Source: Trichobilharzia szidati
Taxonomy: Eukaryota > Platyhelminthes > Trematoda > Strigeidida > Schistosomatidae
DNA length: 64,000 nucleotides
Assembly (NCBI GenBank): GCA_944472155.2
Contig: OX235275.1
Span: 25,224,865 to 25,288,864 of the forward strand
Reading direction: 5' to 3'
The notes under the pieces are model-generated. The model searched no databases, was not told the DNA's origin, and saw nothing but the letters and a program-made list of their open reading frames with translations. The position numbers and the translations under genes are program-made. Shown here in pieces: positions 31,797 through 42,860 of this stretch (its first letter is position 1; each line of letters begins with the position of its first letter).

Positions 31797-32490
31797 CTTC
31801 TTCAAGTTTGACCACGGATTGATATCAGTTAGAGGGCCACTGAAATCCAGGGAGTACGGGACAGCTTTTTCACCAGCTCAATTCAGGATTCTTCAGCAGC
31901 TGTTGGAACCCAGAACCTTCCGGTTACAAGAGAAGCTCGTAGACCATTAAGCCGATGGGGAACTAATTCACTGGCCTCTCCATGAATTCTAACTTCCACA
32001 AATTCGTGTTTTCAGCCGAACATCAACCAATATCATCGGCGGCAACTTCATCCTCACTCCCGACTAGGTGAACTGGTCACTGGTCATGACTTCTCACTAG
32101 AACTCCAGGAAACGCAGTCCTGTAGCCAGTCACAAGCGGTCATTAGGTCAGTTTTCAAGAGTTGATTCGTCACGATTTGATTTGTTTTTTGGTCAGGAAT
32201 GAGGATAGATTTCCCCTCCGATGACACTGGTTGATGGTAACGCTAAAAATCAAAAATTGGTAGAAGTTAGAACTCATGCACTGGCTCTTGAATCAGGTCC
32301 CAGTAGCTGAATAGTTGTCAATTAGCTTGCCTTGTAACCGCAAAGTCCTGGATTCGAACCACTCGATGTGGGCGCATACTGCCAAATTAGGCTGATGAAA
32401 CAGCTGAATGTCCAGTACTCCCTGTGGCTGGTTTTCAATGGTTCTTCTCTTACTGATATCAATCCGTCGTCAACTCTTAAAAATTATTAT
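31797..32490. mobile_element. Family C inverted pair, second subfamily
   Basis: A minus unit (31797-32145, 3' end GACCACGGATTGATATCAG) and a plus unit (32160-32490, 3' end ACTGATATCAATCCGTCGTC), head to head. tRNA-like box B segments lie at 31900-31935 (minus) and 32345-32365 (plus, GGATTCGAACC). In the plus unit the hammerhead is collapsed to GGCTGATGAAACAGC (32390-32406). Confidence 0.75.
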
Positions 32491-32496
32491 TTCTTT

Positions 32497-32745
32497 TTAG
32501 AGTTTGACCATGCATTGATATCAGTTAGAGAAGGAGCATTGAAAACCAGCCACAGGGAGTACTGGACAGCTGACTATTTCATCCTAGCTTGAGAATCATC
32601 GGCAATACTGGCGACCGAACCCAGGACCTTTCAATTACAATACAATTCACTGGTCAGCCCATGAATTCTAACTCCTACCAATTCATGATTTTTAGCGTGA
32701 CTGACACCGACCAATATCATCGGTGGGAAATCCATCTTCTTTGTT
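32497..32745 (-). mobile_element. Family C minus unit, tail to tail with the previous copy
   Basis: Begins TTTGACCATGCATTGATATC 15 bp after the previous plus unit ends, creating a tail-to-tail hairpin of about 80 bp (both arms contain TGAAAACCAGCCACAGGGAG or its complement). Hammerhead region 32560-32610: plus text TATTTCATCCTAGCTTGAG, core altered. Confidence 0.7.
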
Positions 32746-33599
32746 GAAACAGTGATGGTATACCCCTTCCTGTTTTTTATAAAGGAGTTTATTGATATGT
32801 CTTAGTGTGTATGAATTACATCATATGTATAGAAAAAAGAACCTTATTATATATAAATCTTTCCTGCCTATAAGTTATCCACAGATTACGTAATAAGGAA
32901 CAGTTCTTCCTTTCCATTTTCTTCATACCTTTGTTGTTGCTTTTTTAAAATCATAATGTATAAACAAATGTTATCGTTGGGAACAAAGATCACATGAATT
33001 TCTCAAAAAATAAAGCGAAAAGTAATATTAACAAAGTTGTTGTTCCAACGCACCACTTTTTTCGGCTAGGGGTTTCTTTGCCTTCACACATGCACACACA
33101 CACACAATATGATGACAGATATGAACTTTAATTTCTAAGTGACATGATAAAAAATAATGGTGAGATATATACGTATTACACGTGCCATTCTGAGATAAAT
33201 GTTTCATTTATATGCGTGTGTCCGCCTGTCTATCTTTCTATCTGTCTGTCTGTCTACCCATCCATCTGGTTTCATTTAAATCGCTCATTAGATAGATAGA
33301 TAGATAGAAAGATATACAGACAGGCACACGCGTTTCAGTGATTGGTCACCTGTTTGTGCGTTGGTGTTTACAGTTGATTCGATAAATAAAGCTTCCGTCA
33401 GTTATCAGTCTCTCCCTGAACCCTGTTACATTAGATTTTGAGACTGTCATCTGGTTCCATCCGGTTGCTAGGTTTTTGTGCTCCGCTAGTCTGACTAACT
33501 ACCGCCGTTCAACTACTCTGACCCATGAATTTGACCTGATACACACACATACAGTCATTCCAACAGGGTATTCGATGCTACAAAGTTTTTGAGGATGGG
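32746..33599. other. AT-rich spacer with microsatellite foldback
   Basis: 33213-33256 and 33288-33332 are inverted TCTA/TCTG-type tetranucleotide arms (GCGTGTG...CTGTCTATCTTTCTATCT against TAGATAGAAAGATATACAGA...CACACGCG) separated by about 30 bp. The rest has no recognisable feature. Confidence 0.6.
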
Positions 33600-34700
33600 A
33601 GGGTAAACACTAGCGTTTACAGGAAATGTACACATTCAAACAGATATTTGAATTTCCGACCATCCCACCCCATATCAGTAAAAATAGGATTGGTGAAATG
33701 TCTAAGTAACAGCGCACAAAATTTAAGTAGTACCGAGGAAAATCTAAGACAGGAAATGAGACGTATAAGAGACGCCTTGAAACTTAATAATTACCCTGAT
33801 AAATTAGTCAGAAGGTATGTAGGAAAATGTAAGAATTAAATAAATAATGATAGCAGTGATAGTGATAATAAAAATAATAGTAGTAGTAATGACGACATGC
33901 ATGTCAAACATGTTCAGGATAATGACAACACCAACAATACGGAATCTAAATCATCATTAGTACTTCCAAAGAAAGAAGGAACCTTGGAAACCTTACTCAG
34001 AATTTTTAACAAGGCAGACAGGAATAAAAGTGGTTCGCATTCAAACCCAAAAACTCAATTAGAAACATGCTATGTCGGTTAAAGAATCCTGTGGGGCTAA
34101 TTAGACAAAACAATTCAGTCCACCCAATACCCTATCGGAATTATTGTCAGTGAGGTCAAATGTAATAATCACAGTAATAGAACGTGGTCAGTCAATCAGA
34201 CTAGTGGAGCACAAAACTTAGGAAGATCTGGATTAGTTGACTCGAATAAGATAAGAAATCTGGAGAGTAATTGAGCCGTAACATTATACCGCATGCGATC
34301 ACCCACAACCATACAATAGGATGGCATAAGATGACAGTTCTAAGGTCTAACATGACACAGTGGAGGGAGAGACTGATAACTGACCGAGGCTTTATTTACC
34401 GGATCATCTGGAAATGAGTACAACAGGAATCACTCAGCAGCTGTCCACTCAGACATCTGGAAAGTTCTACTTCCCCTAAGACGTCGAATAGGAAAGAATA
34501 AATAAAACTATAAAATGGAAGTTTCGAAGTTGTGCAGTTATAAATGACGATATAATTATGAACGATGATATATTATGCTTGAAACAATGTCACCCATTAA
34601 ATAATGCTGTTTCATTCTTTGTGCGTGTGTATGATATATCTGATAAACAAATTAACATAGAATTACATACTACATACTACGACAGTGCCCAAGTTTTACA
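33600..34700 (+). mobile_element. PLE: RT end, endonuclease remnant, 3' UTR
   Basis: 33605-33836 encodes TSVYRKCTHSNRYLNFRPSH, SVKIGLVKCLSNSAQNLSS and LKLNNYPDKLVRRYVGKCK. This is the post-palm VYRK...Y..F.S.HP...K..LV..L..R region and the linker of PLE proteins. A C-terminal remnant near 34320-34390 reads WHKMTVLRSNMTQWRERLIT. The 3' end has the hammerhead-like block at 34540-34600 (TTATGAACGATG, GCTTGAAAC, ATGTCACCC). Frames are interrupted many times. Confidence 0.75.
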
Positions 34701-34871
34701 CATCTATTAATTTCCTTTTATACAGAAACTTAAATGGACAACTTCGATAAATAAATTCAGTTTAAGAGATAACAAAGGGTGTGTGGTGGGTGCGTAAAAA
34801 TACTGAGGGAAATTTTGACTGTTTGTTTGACTGACTGACTGACTGACTGACTAACAGACTGACATAACTCT

Positions 34872-35055
34872 AAACATTATTATTGTTCCCTTAGGTTTTG
34901 AGTGGAACATACGGCTTCAACACTATACGTACGTGTATATTTCATCCTAGTTTTATGCCGCACTTGTTAACTGGTTCCCCAATTCGACCATAAGCTTTCA
35001 TCATCTTCTCCTGACATCAATGATCTCCTCCATGTCACCATGGGACCAAAGTCCA
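34872..35055 (-). mobile_element. LINE-A 3' terminal fragment
   Basis: ATTATTATTGTTCCCTTAGG marks the inverted (AAT)n tail. The minus strand then reads the end-of-ORF block (GCCGTATGTTCCACTC) and the EEMM...TWRRS region in eroded form. About 185 bp, 5'-truncated. Confidence 0.7.
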
Positions 35056-35519
35056 ACTGGTTGTCTGCAACTCGACGGTGCCTGACTGGTAAACGCTAAC
35101 ACTCATCATGCTCTCCTAAGCAGGTGTTTAATGCAGTGCAGTTTCCTACGGCGTATTTTATTGGGTGACAGACTGCTGCTTGGCAGCCTGCTGTATATAC
35201 TATTTTGTGACGTACGCGTAAGTCTCCAACTGAACAATATTGAAGAAGAAGAAGAAGAAGAAGCAGAAATGACCTCCTGCACATTGGTATCGAAAGTCCT
35301 TATCTTGTTCTTTATGCTGATTGCGGTAGACTTCCATACTCATTTCAGGTCTGTCTGGCTCTCCGATCATGCATTTGATAGTAATATTGACGTTAGATAA
35401 TAGCTGCTTAGGTGAGGAGGGAAAGTCAATCAATTGATGAGGTTGGGAGGCTGCAATCATTCAGAAATTTAGGATATGTGGTCAGCACGCCAAGCTGTAC
35501 CAAGTAATGTAGAATCATT
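35056..35519. other. No recognised element
   Basis: A short (GAA)n run at 35241-35262. Two antisense frames overlap here (35131-35400 plus, 35200-35460 minus), both driven by the GAA run. No domain and no splice context. Confidence 0.4.
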
Positions 35520-36060
35520 AATATTAAATGTTTGGAGGCAATCTGAAGGAAGCCCTCCCTATCTAGACCTAAGTTTCATGCTAGTTAGCACTCAAAAGTC
35601 AGCAAGGTGTATCTGCAACCTCACAAGAATTTATATCTCCTCTGAGATTCAAACCCACGCCACCCAATGCTACCCACAGTTAGACACGTTACCATTGGAC
35701 TATTCGGACCGAAGATTCACCTCCTATATTGGAGGCTTACGTGGAACACCAGGTACAGTTCAACAGGAGGTGAATTGGCAGCCCAAAAAGCTCAGTGATA
35801 GCTTATCTAACTGCAGGCAGCACTGAGTGACGCGAGTTAGAATCTCAGAAGAGACATGAGTTCCTGACTTATGAGGGCCGAATAGCGAGAAACTCAAGTC
35901 TAGGCAGGGCTTCCTTCCGATTGCCTCCAAACATCTAATATCAACTAGTCACAGTGTAGTACATATTGATGGAGAGGCACCTAGATTTTTGGTGGCCACA
36001 TTGTAAATGCGACAGGTAGAATTCAGTCTACACCAAAGATAGGACTAGACACATTACACT
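35520..36060. mobile_element. SINE-E inverted pair
   Basis: 35520-35710 is a minus SINE-E (plus text GGAGGCAATCTGAAGGAAGC ... CTCTGAGATTCAAACCC). 35765-35960 is a plus SINE-E (TCAGTGATAGCTTATCTAAC ... GAGTTAGAATCTCAGAAG ... GATTGCCTCCAAACATC). The extension at 35985-36060 (GGTGGCCACATTGTAAATGC) matches 11806-11830. Tail to tail this would be a hairpin; here the 5' heads face each other across about 55 bp. Confidence 0.6.
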
Positions 36061-36159
36061 AGTTACTAACTAGAATCCAACCAAAGTAATATAGAATCAA
36101 GTTGAAAAATACTTAAGAGTGGTCAAATCAAGATTTGATATCAATCCATACAAGGAACA

Positions 36160-36540
36160 ACTAACAATATGCTTTCATCTCCTCTTCCATCGAAGACAGT
36201 CTCCTCCATATCCTGCATTCTGATTCATGCTCATATCATCGTTCACCCATTCGAGTTCCATTCAATGTTGTAGTTAGCAAGTGATTTCATCATTTAATGG
36301 CCTTCTGTATTTTCCTTCGGCATTTACTTTGTTAGATACTACATTCTTGATTGATTTCGTTGCCCCCCCCCGCCTTCTAGAGTTAGTTCCTTGCTCCAAA
36401 TCGTTTCTCGTCAAAAATCTAATAATCTTAAATATGGAGCTAGTGAAAGCAGCTGTAGATGAATGTCTTCTGAAGTCTGTTGAAAATGCCATTCTTCTTC
36501 TTGACTCACACTGTCAAGTCTCGGAACTCCGTAGAGTAGA
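36160..36540 (-). mobile_element. LINE-A fragment, degraded
   Basis: On the minus strand: ATTGAATGGAACTCGAATGG (EWNP region), TATGGAGGAGACTGTC (WRRS region reversed by frame), and, separated by shifts, AFSTDFRRHSSTAAFTSS and LTRNDLEQGTNS, which resemble QTFINRCLRS and ITNKKLWEQT of the consensus. Order partly scrambled; confidence moderate. The plus frame 36281-36694 is antisense to it. Confidence 0.5.
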
Positions 36541-36617
36541 GCCACTGATCGACTTGTTGTCCTTTAAACTGAAGCTTAAACATGTTAAAAACCATATATT
36601 ATATCTATATAATATAC

Positions 36618-36850
36618 GTCGATTGTTAAGAGGTAGAATGCTCGACAACCACTCATGTGGTCCAAGGTTTGATCCGCGGCCGATGTACATTTGAACCTTG
36701 ATAAGCTGGTAACAAGGCTGGTAAAAAAAGAAGAAGGTTACGTGGAGTGACGATATCAACTCCACCCTGTAAAAATAAAACCAGTAATAGCGAAACTTCA
36801 AGGCTCCCACTTGAAGCCTCCCCACCTATGTTCCACTCGGAACGCAAGGC
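36618..36850 (+). mobile_element. SINE-D copy
   Basis: Head TTAAGAGGTAGAATGCTCG, box B-like CAAGGTTTGATCCGCGG, GTAACAAGGCTGGTAAAAAA, CCCTGTAAAAATAAAACC, CGAAACTTCAAGGCTCC, and the tail CCTATGTTCCACTCGGAACG. Confidence 0.8.
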
Positions 36851-36854
36851 AATC

Positions 36855-37100
36855 TTCTACAGTCAGCATAAGCGACAGTGATCCAGATTTCCAACCCAAC
36901 TATCAAGTTACTTAGTTCTTCTATGTAGTTCAGAGACTCACCACACCACCGAAAGAATTTTTCATTCGGCTTCTTGAAACTCTTATCAACAGCTGACTTC
37001 ACTGAACGCCTACTGAAGAACAAATGTCTGCCAAGAAAGTAATGAAAACAAGAAACTCCAGCAGGCAACAAACCACCCAAGAGAAACGTAGATGATATTT
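36855..37100 (+). mobile_element. LINE-A, left part split by family C
   Basis: GTGATCCAGATTTCCAACCC (IWKSS region), TTCTATGTAGTTCAGAGAC (LLYGSET region), AGCTGACTTCACTGAACGCC, then CAAGAAACTCCAGCAGGC. Sequence collinear with LINE-A resumes after the C insertion at 37774. Confidence 0.6.
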
Positions 37101-37773
37101 CTATAGTTAGTTTTGTAAGGGTTAGTTATGTTTTTACGAGTTGATCACGGATTGATATCAGTTAGAGAAGAACCATTGAATACCAGCCACAGGGAGTACT
37201 GGACAGCTGCCGTTTCATCCTAGTTTGGGAATCATCGGCAGTACGCACCCACATTGTGGGGCTCGAACCCAGGACCTTCCTGTTACAAGGCAAGCTGGCT
37301 CGTATACCATTCAGCCACTGGGACCCGATTCAATAGCTCATGAATTCTAACTTCTACCAATTCGTGATTTAGCGCGACCCCAACATAACTAACCCTTACA
37401 AACCAAACTATAGAAAACTAATGTGATGCTCGCTGGTGACTTGCTACAGGATGGAGTTTCCTGGAGTTCTAGTGAGAAGTCGTGACCAGTGATGTCCAAT
37501 TAGATATAACGTGTGTGGATGGATCTCCCAGCAACGACAATGGTTGGGGTCGCGCTAAATCACTAATTAGTGGAAATTAGAATTCATGAGCCATTGAATC
37601 GGGTCTCAGTGGCTGAATGTTATACGACCTTGCCTTATAACCGGAAGGTCCTGGGTTCGAATCCCAGTGGATGGTACTGCCGATGATTCCCAAACTAAGA
37701 TGAAACAGCAGCTGTCCAGTACTCTCTGGTTTTCAATGGTTCTCTTACTGATATCAATCTGTGATCAACTCGT
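37101..37773. mobile_element. Family C foldback inside LINE-A
   Basis: Minus part 37101-37378 (starts CTATAGTTAGTTTTGTAAGG, the inverted 3' tail), then plus part 37382-37773. The plus part opens with the family's 3' tail (CATAACTAACCCTTACAAAC), runs through unit start GATGCTCGCTGG, tRNA-like GGGTTCGAATCCCAG and the hammerhead, and stops at GATCAACTCGT, just before where its own tail would begin. So it is about one circular permutation of the ~400-bp monomer. Hammerhead cores are of the CCGATGA type (37668-37674 plus), with stem I GTACTG/CAGTAC kept. Confidence 0.75.
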
Positions 37774-37985
37774 AGACGAATTAGCCACACGATGAAGAGA
37801 TTATCGACTGGATACCGAACGGGAAATAACAAGTCAGGCTCTGTCATCTGAGTATGGTATGAATAAAACTTATATAAGGACGAGATTAGAGGTTATGAAA
37901 GATTGTGGAGGACTGCAAAGAGGTGTTCGGTTGAAGTCCTGTATACATATTCCACTTACAATCCATAAGAATGATAATAATAATA
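37774..37985 (+). mobile_element. LINE-A, right part
   Basis: GATTATCGACTGGATACCG (EWNP region), AACGGGAAATAACAAG, then AGACTGC-like blocks, GTTGAAGTCCTGTATACA (3' end block) and AATGATAATAATAATAAT. It completes the copy starting at 36855. Confidence 0.6.
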
Positions 37986-38859
37986 ATCTCAAGCGACACT
38001 GAATACTAATACCACCAAGGTTGTTATCAATAATGCGGAGTGAAAATGCTCCGAACATTAACGATAACAATAAACGCCACACACGCACACACACACACGC
38101 ACACTCCACTACAATATTTTATTTTAATAAAACAAAGTTTTTTTTATTTCCCTCTAATTTTGTTCTGGTTATTTTTTTGAAACCAATAAAAATAAATAAA
38201 CAAAAATTTTAAAAAAAGGAAATAAATAAGTGAATAAATTAAAAATTGCGCGAAAAATAACAAATGAAAAAGTAGCTCTATGAGTTGTTTTTATTTAAAA
38301 TAAAATGGACAATATTATTTAGTCATTCACTCATTCATTCATTCAATGTTCAATTGTATGTGTTTAAATGAATCAATCAACTGATCATTGAACCATTGAA
38401 TTTAAACAAAAAGCGGGAAAATATGAGTAGTTTAATAGCTTAAGTGAATAATAACAACAATAATAATAATATTTCTAGAAAATAACATAAACTTTTACTT
38501 TGTGTGACATGAAGAGAGGAAAATCAACTCTAGATTCGTGGGCGGTGGTCGTATCGGGTGAGAAGTAGAAAAAGGAGAGGGAGAGAGAGACCGAATCACT
38601 TACAGTGACTGAGATACAATAAAAGAATTACTTACACGTATTATTTATATTCTAAGTTCTGTTTTTCTTATTGTCTTTTGTGTTTTTAGGGGAACAAGGA
38701 TCACACACAGACTGAGAAACACTCACACACATTCACGCTTAAAACTAAGATTAATAGTTACCACATAGTTGGGGAATGAATATATTGGGCTGAAATGCTC
38801 CAGAGTTCTGACAGAGACTTGAACGCGTAAGCCATTGCTCTAGAGTAAGTAATATTAGC
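37986..38859. other. AT-rich spacer with CA repeat
   Basis: A (CA)n-type run at 38080-38104, A/T runs at 38140-38300 and a GA-rich block at 38575-38590. Nothing recognised. Confidence 0.5.
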
Positions 38860-39000
38860 AATGGTGGCCTAATGGATGATATTTTGGAGTTAGTTTGAAA
38901 CACTGGGTGGTGCGTTCGAATCTCAGTGATGAATAGGCCAAATAGGATGAAATATGCATGAGCTGAATTCCACTGCTGTGCTAGTCAGAATATCAACCCA
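38860..39000 (+). mobile_element. SM-alpha-like retroposon, degraded
   Basis: Head ATGGTGGCCTAATGG and box B-like GCGTTCGAATCTCAG. Hammerhead remnant: GTGATGA (38927-38933; C3 of CTGATGA lost), GGATGAAAT (38944-38952) and TTCCACTGCTGTGCTAGTC matching the SM-alpha 3' flank. Stem II is weakened by substitutions. Confidence 0.65.
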
Positions 39001-39099
39001 AATAACACAATTGAATGAGCTGCGAAATTTCTCCCCCCCTCTACAATGAAATTTTCTCACAATGGATTTATTTGGTCTTTCTACCGATTGCTTTCACAA

Positions 39100-39377
39100 A
39101 TATATCAGGACTGACATCAGGACTGGAAGATTTGGGTTTCACAGAGATGAATTATGCCTGATGCTGCGTAAAAACTCGTAGACCTCCTACTGGTGAAATA
39201 ACCAACCGGTTGGAAGAAACATTAAGCAGCGAAGACAGGAATTCAAAAGGACGTAGAAAAGATAGAGGTGATGAAGATGCCCAGGGTCAATAGTGACAAC
39301 AGCAAAAGCAACAATATCCACAAACGCCAGTCCCTATCAACAGGAGAAATTTGAGGGAGGTCACCTCTTTCTTCTGT
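39100..39377 (+). mobile_element. LINE-A internal fragment
   Basis: AGATTTGGGTTTCACAGAGA (LDFADD region eroded), then ACTGGTGAAATAACCAACCG, GGAAGAAACATTAAGCAGCG, GATAGAGGTGATGAAGATG and CCCTATCAACAGGAGAAAT. This is the HKLEDLQ...KLVEEA...KTEVMK...PITINGR tract. It is ended by a SINE-D. Confidence 0.65.
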
Positions 39378-39620
39378 ACGTCGGTGGTTAAGTGCTAGAA
39401 CGTCTGCCAACCACCACACATGTCGTTCGGAGTTCGATCACCGGCCGACGTACCCTTTAACCTCGCTAAGCTGGTAGTAAGCGCTGCAAAGAGAGGAGAT
39501 TTGGCTTGAGACTAGAAACCCCACTCCGTAAAAATAAACCACTGATACTAAAACTTCAAGACTCCAGCCTGAAGCCGTATGTTCCAGTGGGGACGTAAAG
39601 GAATAAAATAATAAAATGAT
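39378..39620 (+). mobile_element. SINE-D copy
   Basis: Head GTCGGTGGTTAAGTGCTAG, box B-like GAGTTCGATCACCGG, ACCTCGCTAAGCTGG, CCGTAAAAATAAACC, AAACTTCAAGACTCCAGCC, and the tail GCCGTATGTTCCAGTGGGG then GGAATAAAATAATAAA. Confidence 0.8.
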
Positions 39621-39904
39621 AGTTTTTATAACCTGTTTTACTTATCTGGTCAGGCTCTATCGTTTCAAATATTGGCGGCAAAGTTAAACAATAGCGTCAC
39701 ATGGGATGTGAAAGCACCAGTGACCTTGGGCTGATCAACCGTAAACATTAGTGATTTTTGCACAAAAATGACTTTTATTTTTAAAAAAAGTGCATGGAAG
39801 CACATTCAACAAAGCATGTTTCTCTGACTTAATGACTTGAAAACACGTCTCATTTATAATGAGGAGTGTCAGTTTTGTTTAGATTAGACCAGTTTCTGTA
39901 CATG

Positions 39905-40205
39905 AGTATTCACCTAGGTGACTAAAAGTTAGGCATATTTTGTGACCCTCTGGTCCGCCTATGGTTGAAACAATGCTCCGTAGAAAAGTGCAGGAGTTTA
40001 CCTCCTCCAAATTTCTCCTGTTCATAGTGATTGGCTCTGATGGTTGTTGCTGTTGGTTGGTTGGTTATCTTCTTAAACTCCGTCTTCCGTATGTTCACTT
40101 GAAGTCCTATCTTCTCTGCATGCTTCTTCAGATAGTTTGTTGGTCTTTGGTAGTGAGTCCTCATCCACGAAGTTCAAGTCTTCCATCAAGTCGTGTCTGA
40201 GGACA
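39905..40205 (-). mobile_element. LINE-A internal fragment
   Basis: 40164-39922 on the minus strand reads MRTHYQRPTNYLKKHAEKIG, LQVNIRKTEFKKITNQPTA, then NHYEQEKFGGGKLLHFS. These align with KLVEEAGKTGLQVNIDKTEV and the INGRDLKEVTSF segment. One frame over 80 codons, but the RT motifs are outside it. Confidence 0.8.
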
Positions 40206-40254
40206 ACAACATTGGCTGTTGCTGTTGTGTATTGCTTTATAGTATCATGCATTG

Positions 40255-41400
40255 GTTGACGTCAGAATTCATAGTCCATTACATTTTATTCCAATGACTC
40301 GATGATCAGCAGGCTCACATCGTAGCTTGAAGATCTTTGGTTCGATGCCCAGTAAATTCATGCACAAGTACGCACTGAAATGTCCCAAACTATAGTGTAA
40401 CAGTCGTTGAAAAGTCTTTCCGATTCTGAGTGGGTCTCATTCTCACTACGCCGTCCATTCATGGTCTGACTTGAAATCAAAAAGAGCCTTGAAAACTAGC
40501 ATGTGGTGATTGGACAGCTCTTTGGTCCCGCTTTGTGACTCTTCATCCTAATGCACTGATGATATCACCAGGAGTCGGAGATCACGGACTTTCAGGTCAC
40601 TAGGTAATGTCCGCTTACGGTGATTATCCAGCCAGTGAATTCTAACCTTTATCATTCTACAACTTTGCCGAGAGCGTCAGTCAGTGTCATCATCTCCAAG
40701 TATATCTGTCGTCACCATTCAACCAGGGCGAAGGACCCCACCAGTAACGAGTTATTACTACAAGCAGATACAAACCATTTAATCACCATGTAGTTAGTCA
40801 CTAGTTAGCATCGCACCCAAAACAGGGGATGAGTATTTGTGTACATGGGTGAAGAGTACTAAATAAGGACGAAACAGCTTTCCCACACTCCCTGATAGTT
40901 TGCAATGTATCTTCAACATTTTCTACCTCTCCCAACTACACATAAATTCATTACAAGATTTCATCATGGGTTGATATCGGTGGGAGAACCACTAGGAAAC
41001 CATCAGAGAGTACTGGACAGCCTCCTGTTTCGTCAGCCTGGTTTGAGACGCCACTTCAGCAATAATCCTCCATCAGAATTAGAATCCAAGACTTTCTGGG
41101 TACAAGGCAAGCCCATAGACCATTCGGCCACTTAGTCCCACCCAACCCAGTGGACATTCGATGAATTCCAACTTCTCCTGATTCACGATATAATGCAATC
41201 ACTAGCCACTGTTGTCACTGGCGATTACCCCTCGACATGTGCTTTATTCCACTTGTCACAATTTCCCACTACAACCCAGGTAACTACTACCTACTTGAAC
41301 AGGAGGAGTCACTAATGGATGGGCATCAGACTGACATTAAAGTGTTAATTTACAGGGATACAATATGACTGATTACAGGATTTCATCATGAAGCGTACAA
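40255..41400. mobile_element. Family C cluster, both orientations
   Basis: A plus unit 3' half (40255-40430), a minus unit (about 40480-40830), a short plus 3' end (40840-40930) and a minus unit (40940-41330) followed by the start of another minus 3' end (41340-41400). Hammerhead traces: 40858-40880 plus (AAGGACGAAACAGC, core strand lost), 41015-41060 minus (variant type with AGGCTGACGAAAC, core CTGAAG plus three extra bases). tRNA-like B boxes near 40335 and 41088. Confidence 0.65.
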
Positions 41401-42344
41401 CGTACAGACTTATTGACCCTACTTAATTTGTACTGTAAAACACCTGCTAACTAACTAACTACCTACCTACCTTCCCACCTACCTATCTATCTATCTATCC
41501 TTTCATTCAATCTAATTTTGAAAGGATGCATATGTTACATTCGCCCTCATTGACTACTTGATTCCGACTTATCACATACCATTTGGTTTATGAGGTGGAG
41601 GATGAGGAAGAAGAACTTCGCCAAGCACACACGCACGCACGCACGCAAGCGTGCATACACACAGGCAGATATGAAGAGAGATAGCGAGAGAGAGGGAACT
41701 AACTAACATCTGTATAACATATAACCCTGTTCTTATCTAATCCAACCTCTTCTTATAAATGTAACCTTGGGCAAGATGACAGCAGAGTAGACTACGAAAT
41801 TGGAAAGTACCTAAAATGATAAGGAAAAGAACACGGGATGGAGAGGGGGTGTTGAATGGTTAAGGGTTGGAGAGAGAGAGGAGGGATGGGGCGGGTTGCG
41901 AAGACAAGGAGGTGGTTAGATGAAACACTTCTTCTTCGTCTTATCACTCAAATGCAATAATCTCACTGTATTGACAACAACAAAAAAGGATGGGGATTCT
42001 TAAAACATTTGAGAGAGAGAGAGAAAAAACAGAAAGCAACAGAGACAATCACTTAGAAAAAACTAACTAACTAACTATCTCTGTTATTGATGGTAATAAT
42101 CATAATAATAATAATAAGGACCGTTCGCCTTATCGCATCACTTTTGTTTACCTTTGGGAATCCGACAGAGAAAAAAGAAACAGAGAGACAAAGGGGCAGA
42201 GGAAGAGAGTGAGGGAAAGAGCAGAATTTGATGAAATAAACACAATATTGTCATTATTATTATCATTATTATTATCATTATTATTATGGTTATTATTGTC
42301 ATTCAGACTAAAGGATTTGTGAAAATTTCTGAAAAAGGAAAATT
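41401..42344. repeat. Simple-repeat-rich spacer
   Basis: CTAACTAACTAC/CTATCTATC tetramers (41440-41500), (CACG)n-like run (41625-41650), GA-rich blocks (41670-41695, 41860-41880, 42010-42030), (CTAA)n (42060-42075), and ATT/ATC trinucleotides (42250-42300). No gene or element recognised. Confidence 0.6.
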
Positions 42345-42860
42345 ATTATTATTATTTCCTTTAGTTCCTAGAGGAACATAGGGCTTCAGCCGTGCGTCTC
42401 CATTGCGTTCGGTTCTCTGCTAGAGTTTCCACCTGGCTCCAAGTCTGCCCATACGCTTTCAATTCTTCTTCACATGATCTCCTCCAGGTAACCCTTGGAC
42501 AACCAACTCGTCGCTTCCCACTGCATTCGGGTTCCACTCGAGCAATGGCTTGTCTAGTGATGTCACTTGATGGTTTCCTCAGAGTGTGGCCAATCCATCT
42601 CCATTTCTTCCTGCCTATTTGTTTCACAATCGGTTCCTGCTGTGTTGGTTCGCTCCCAGAGATCTTTGTTGCTGACCCTTTCCGGCCATCTGATCTTGAG
42701 TATTGAGCGCAGACATCTGTTAATGAAGGTCTGTAGCTTGTTTGAGGTGCTCTTTGTGACACGCCAAGTCTCTGATCCGTATGGTGAGTAGCACTGACTT
42801 GACATTGGAGGAAGGAAAAGGTAGAATCTTATTCACTCCTTTTCCCCAAGAATAAGAAGG
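42345..42860 (-). mobile_element. LINE-A 3' end, relatively intact
   Basis: Minus strand from 42805: YGSETWRVTKSTSNKLQTFI, NRCLRSILKIRWPERVSNKD, LWERTNTAGTDCETNRQEE, a frameshift, then WRWIGHTLRKPSSDITRQAI, CSGKRRVGCPRVTWRRSCEE, ELKAYGQTWSQVETLAENR and TEALCSSRN, ending at the inverted (AAT)n at 42345-42356. Two or three frameshifts only. Confidence 0.85.

Noticed and set aside
35131..35460. Overlapping open frames on both strands around a GAA run
   Set aside because: Trinucleotide repeats keep all frames open; no recognisable domain.
36281..36694. 137-codon plus-strand frame as a gene
   Set aside because: Runs antisense through a LINE-A relic and into the head of a SINE-D; no domain.
41440..41500. 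CRISPR-like regular repeat
   Set aside because: It is a simple CTAA/CTAT tetranucleotide run without spacers, in eukaryotic sequence.
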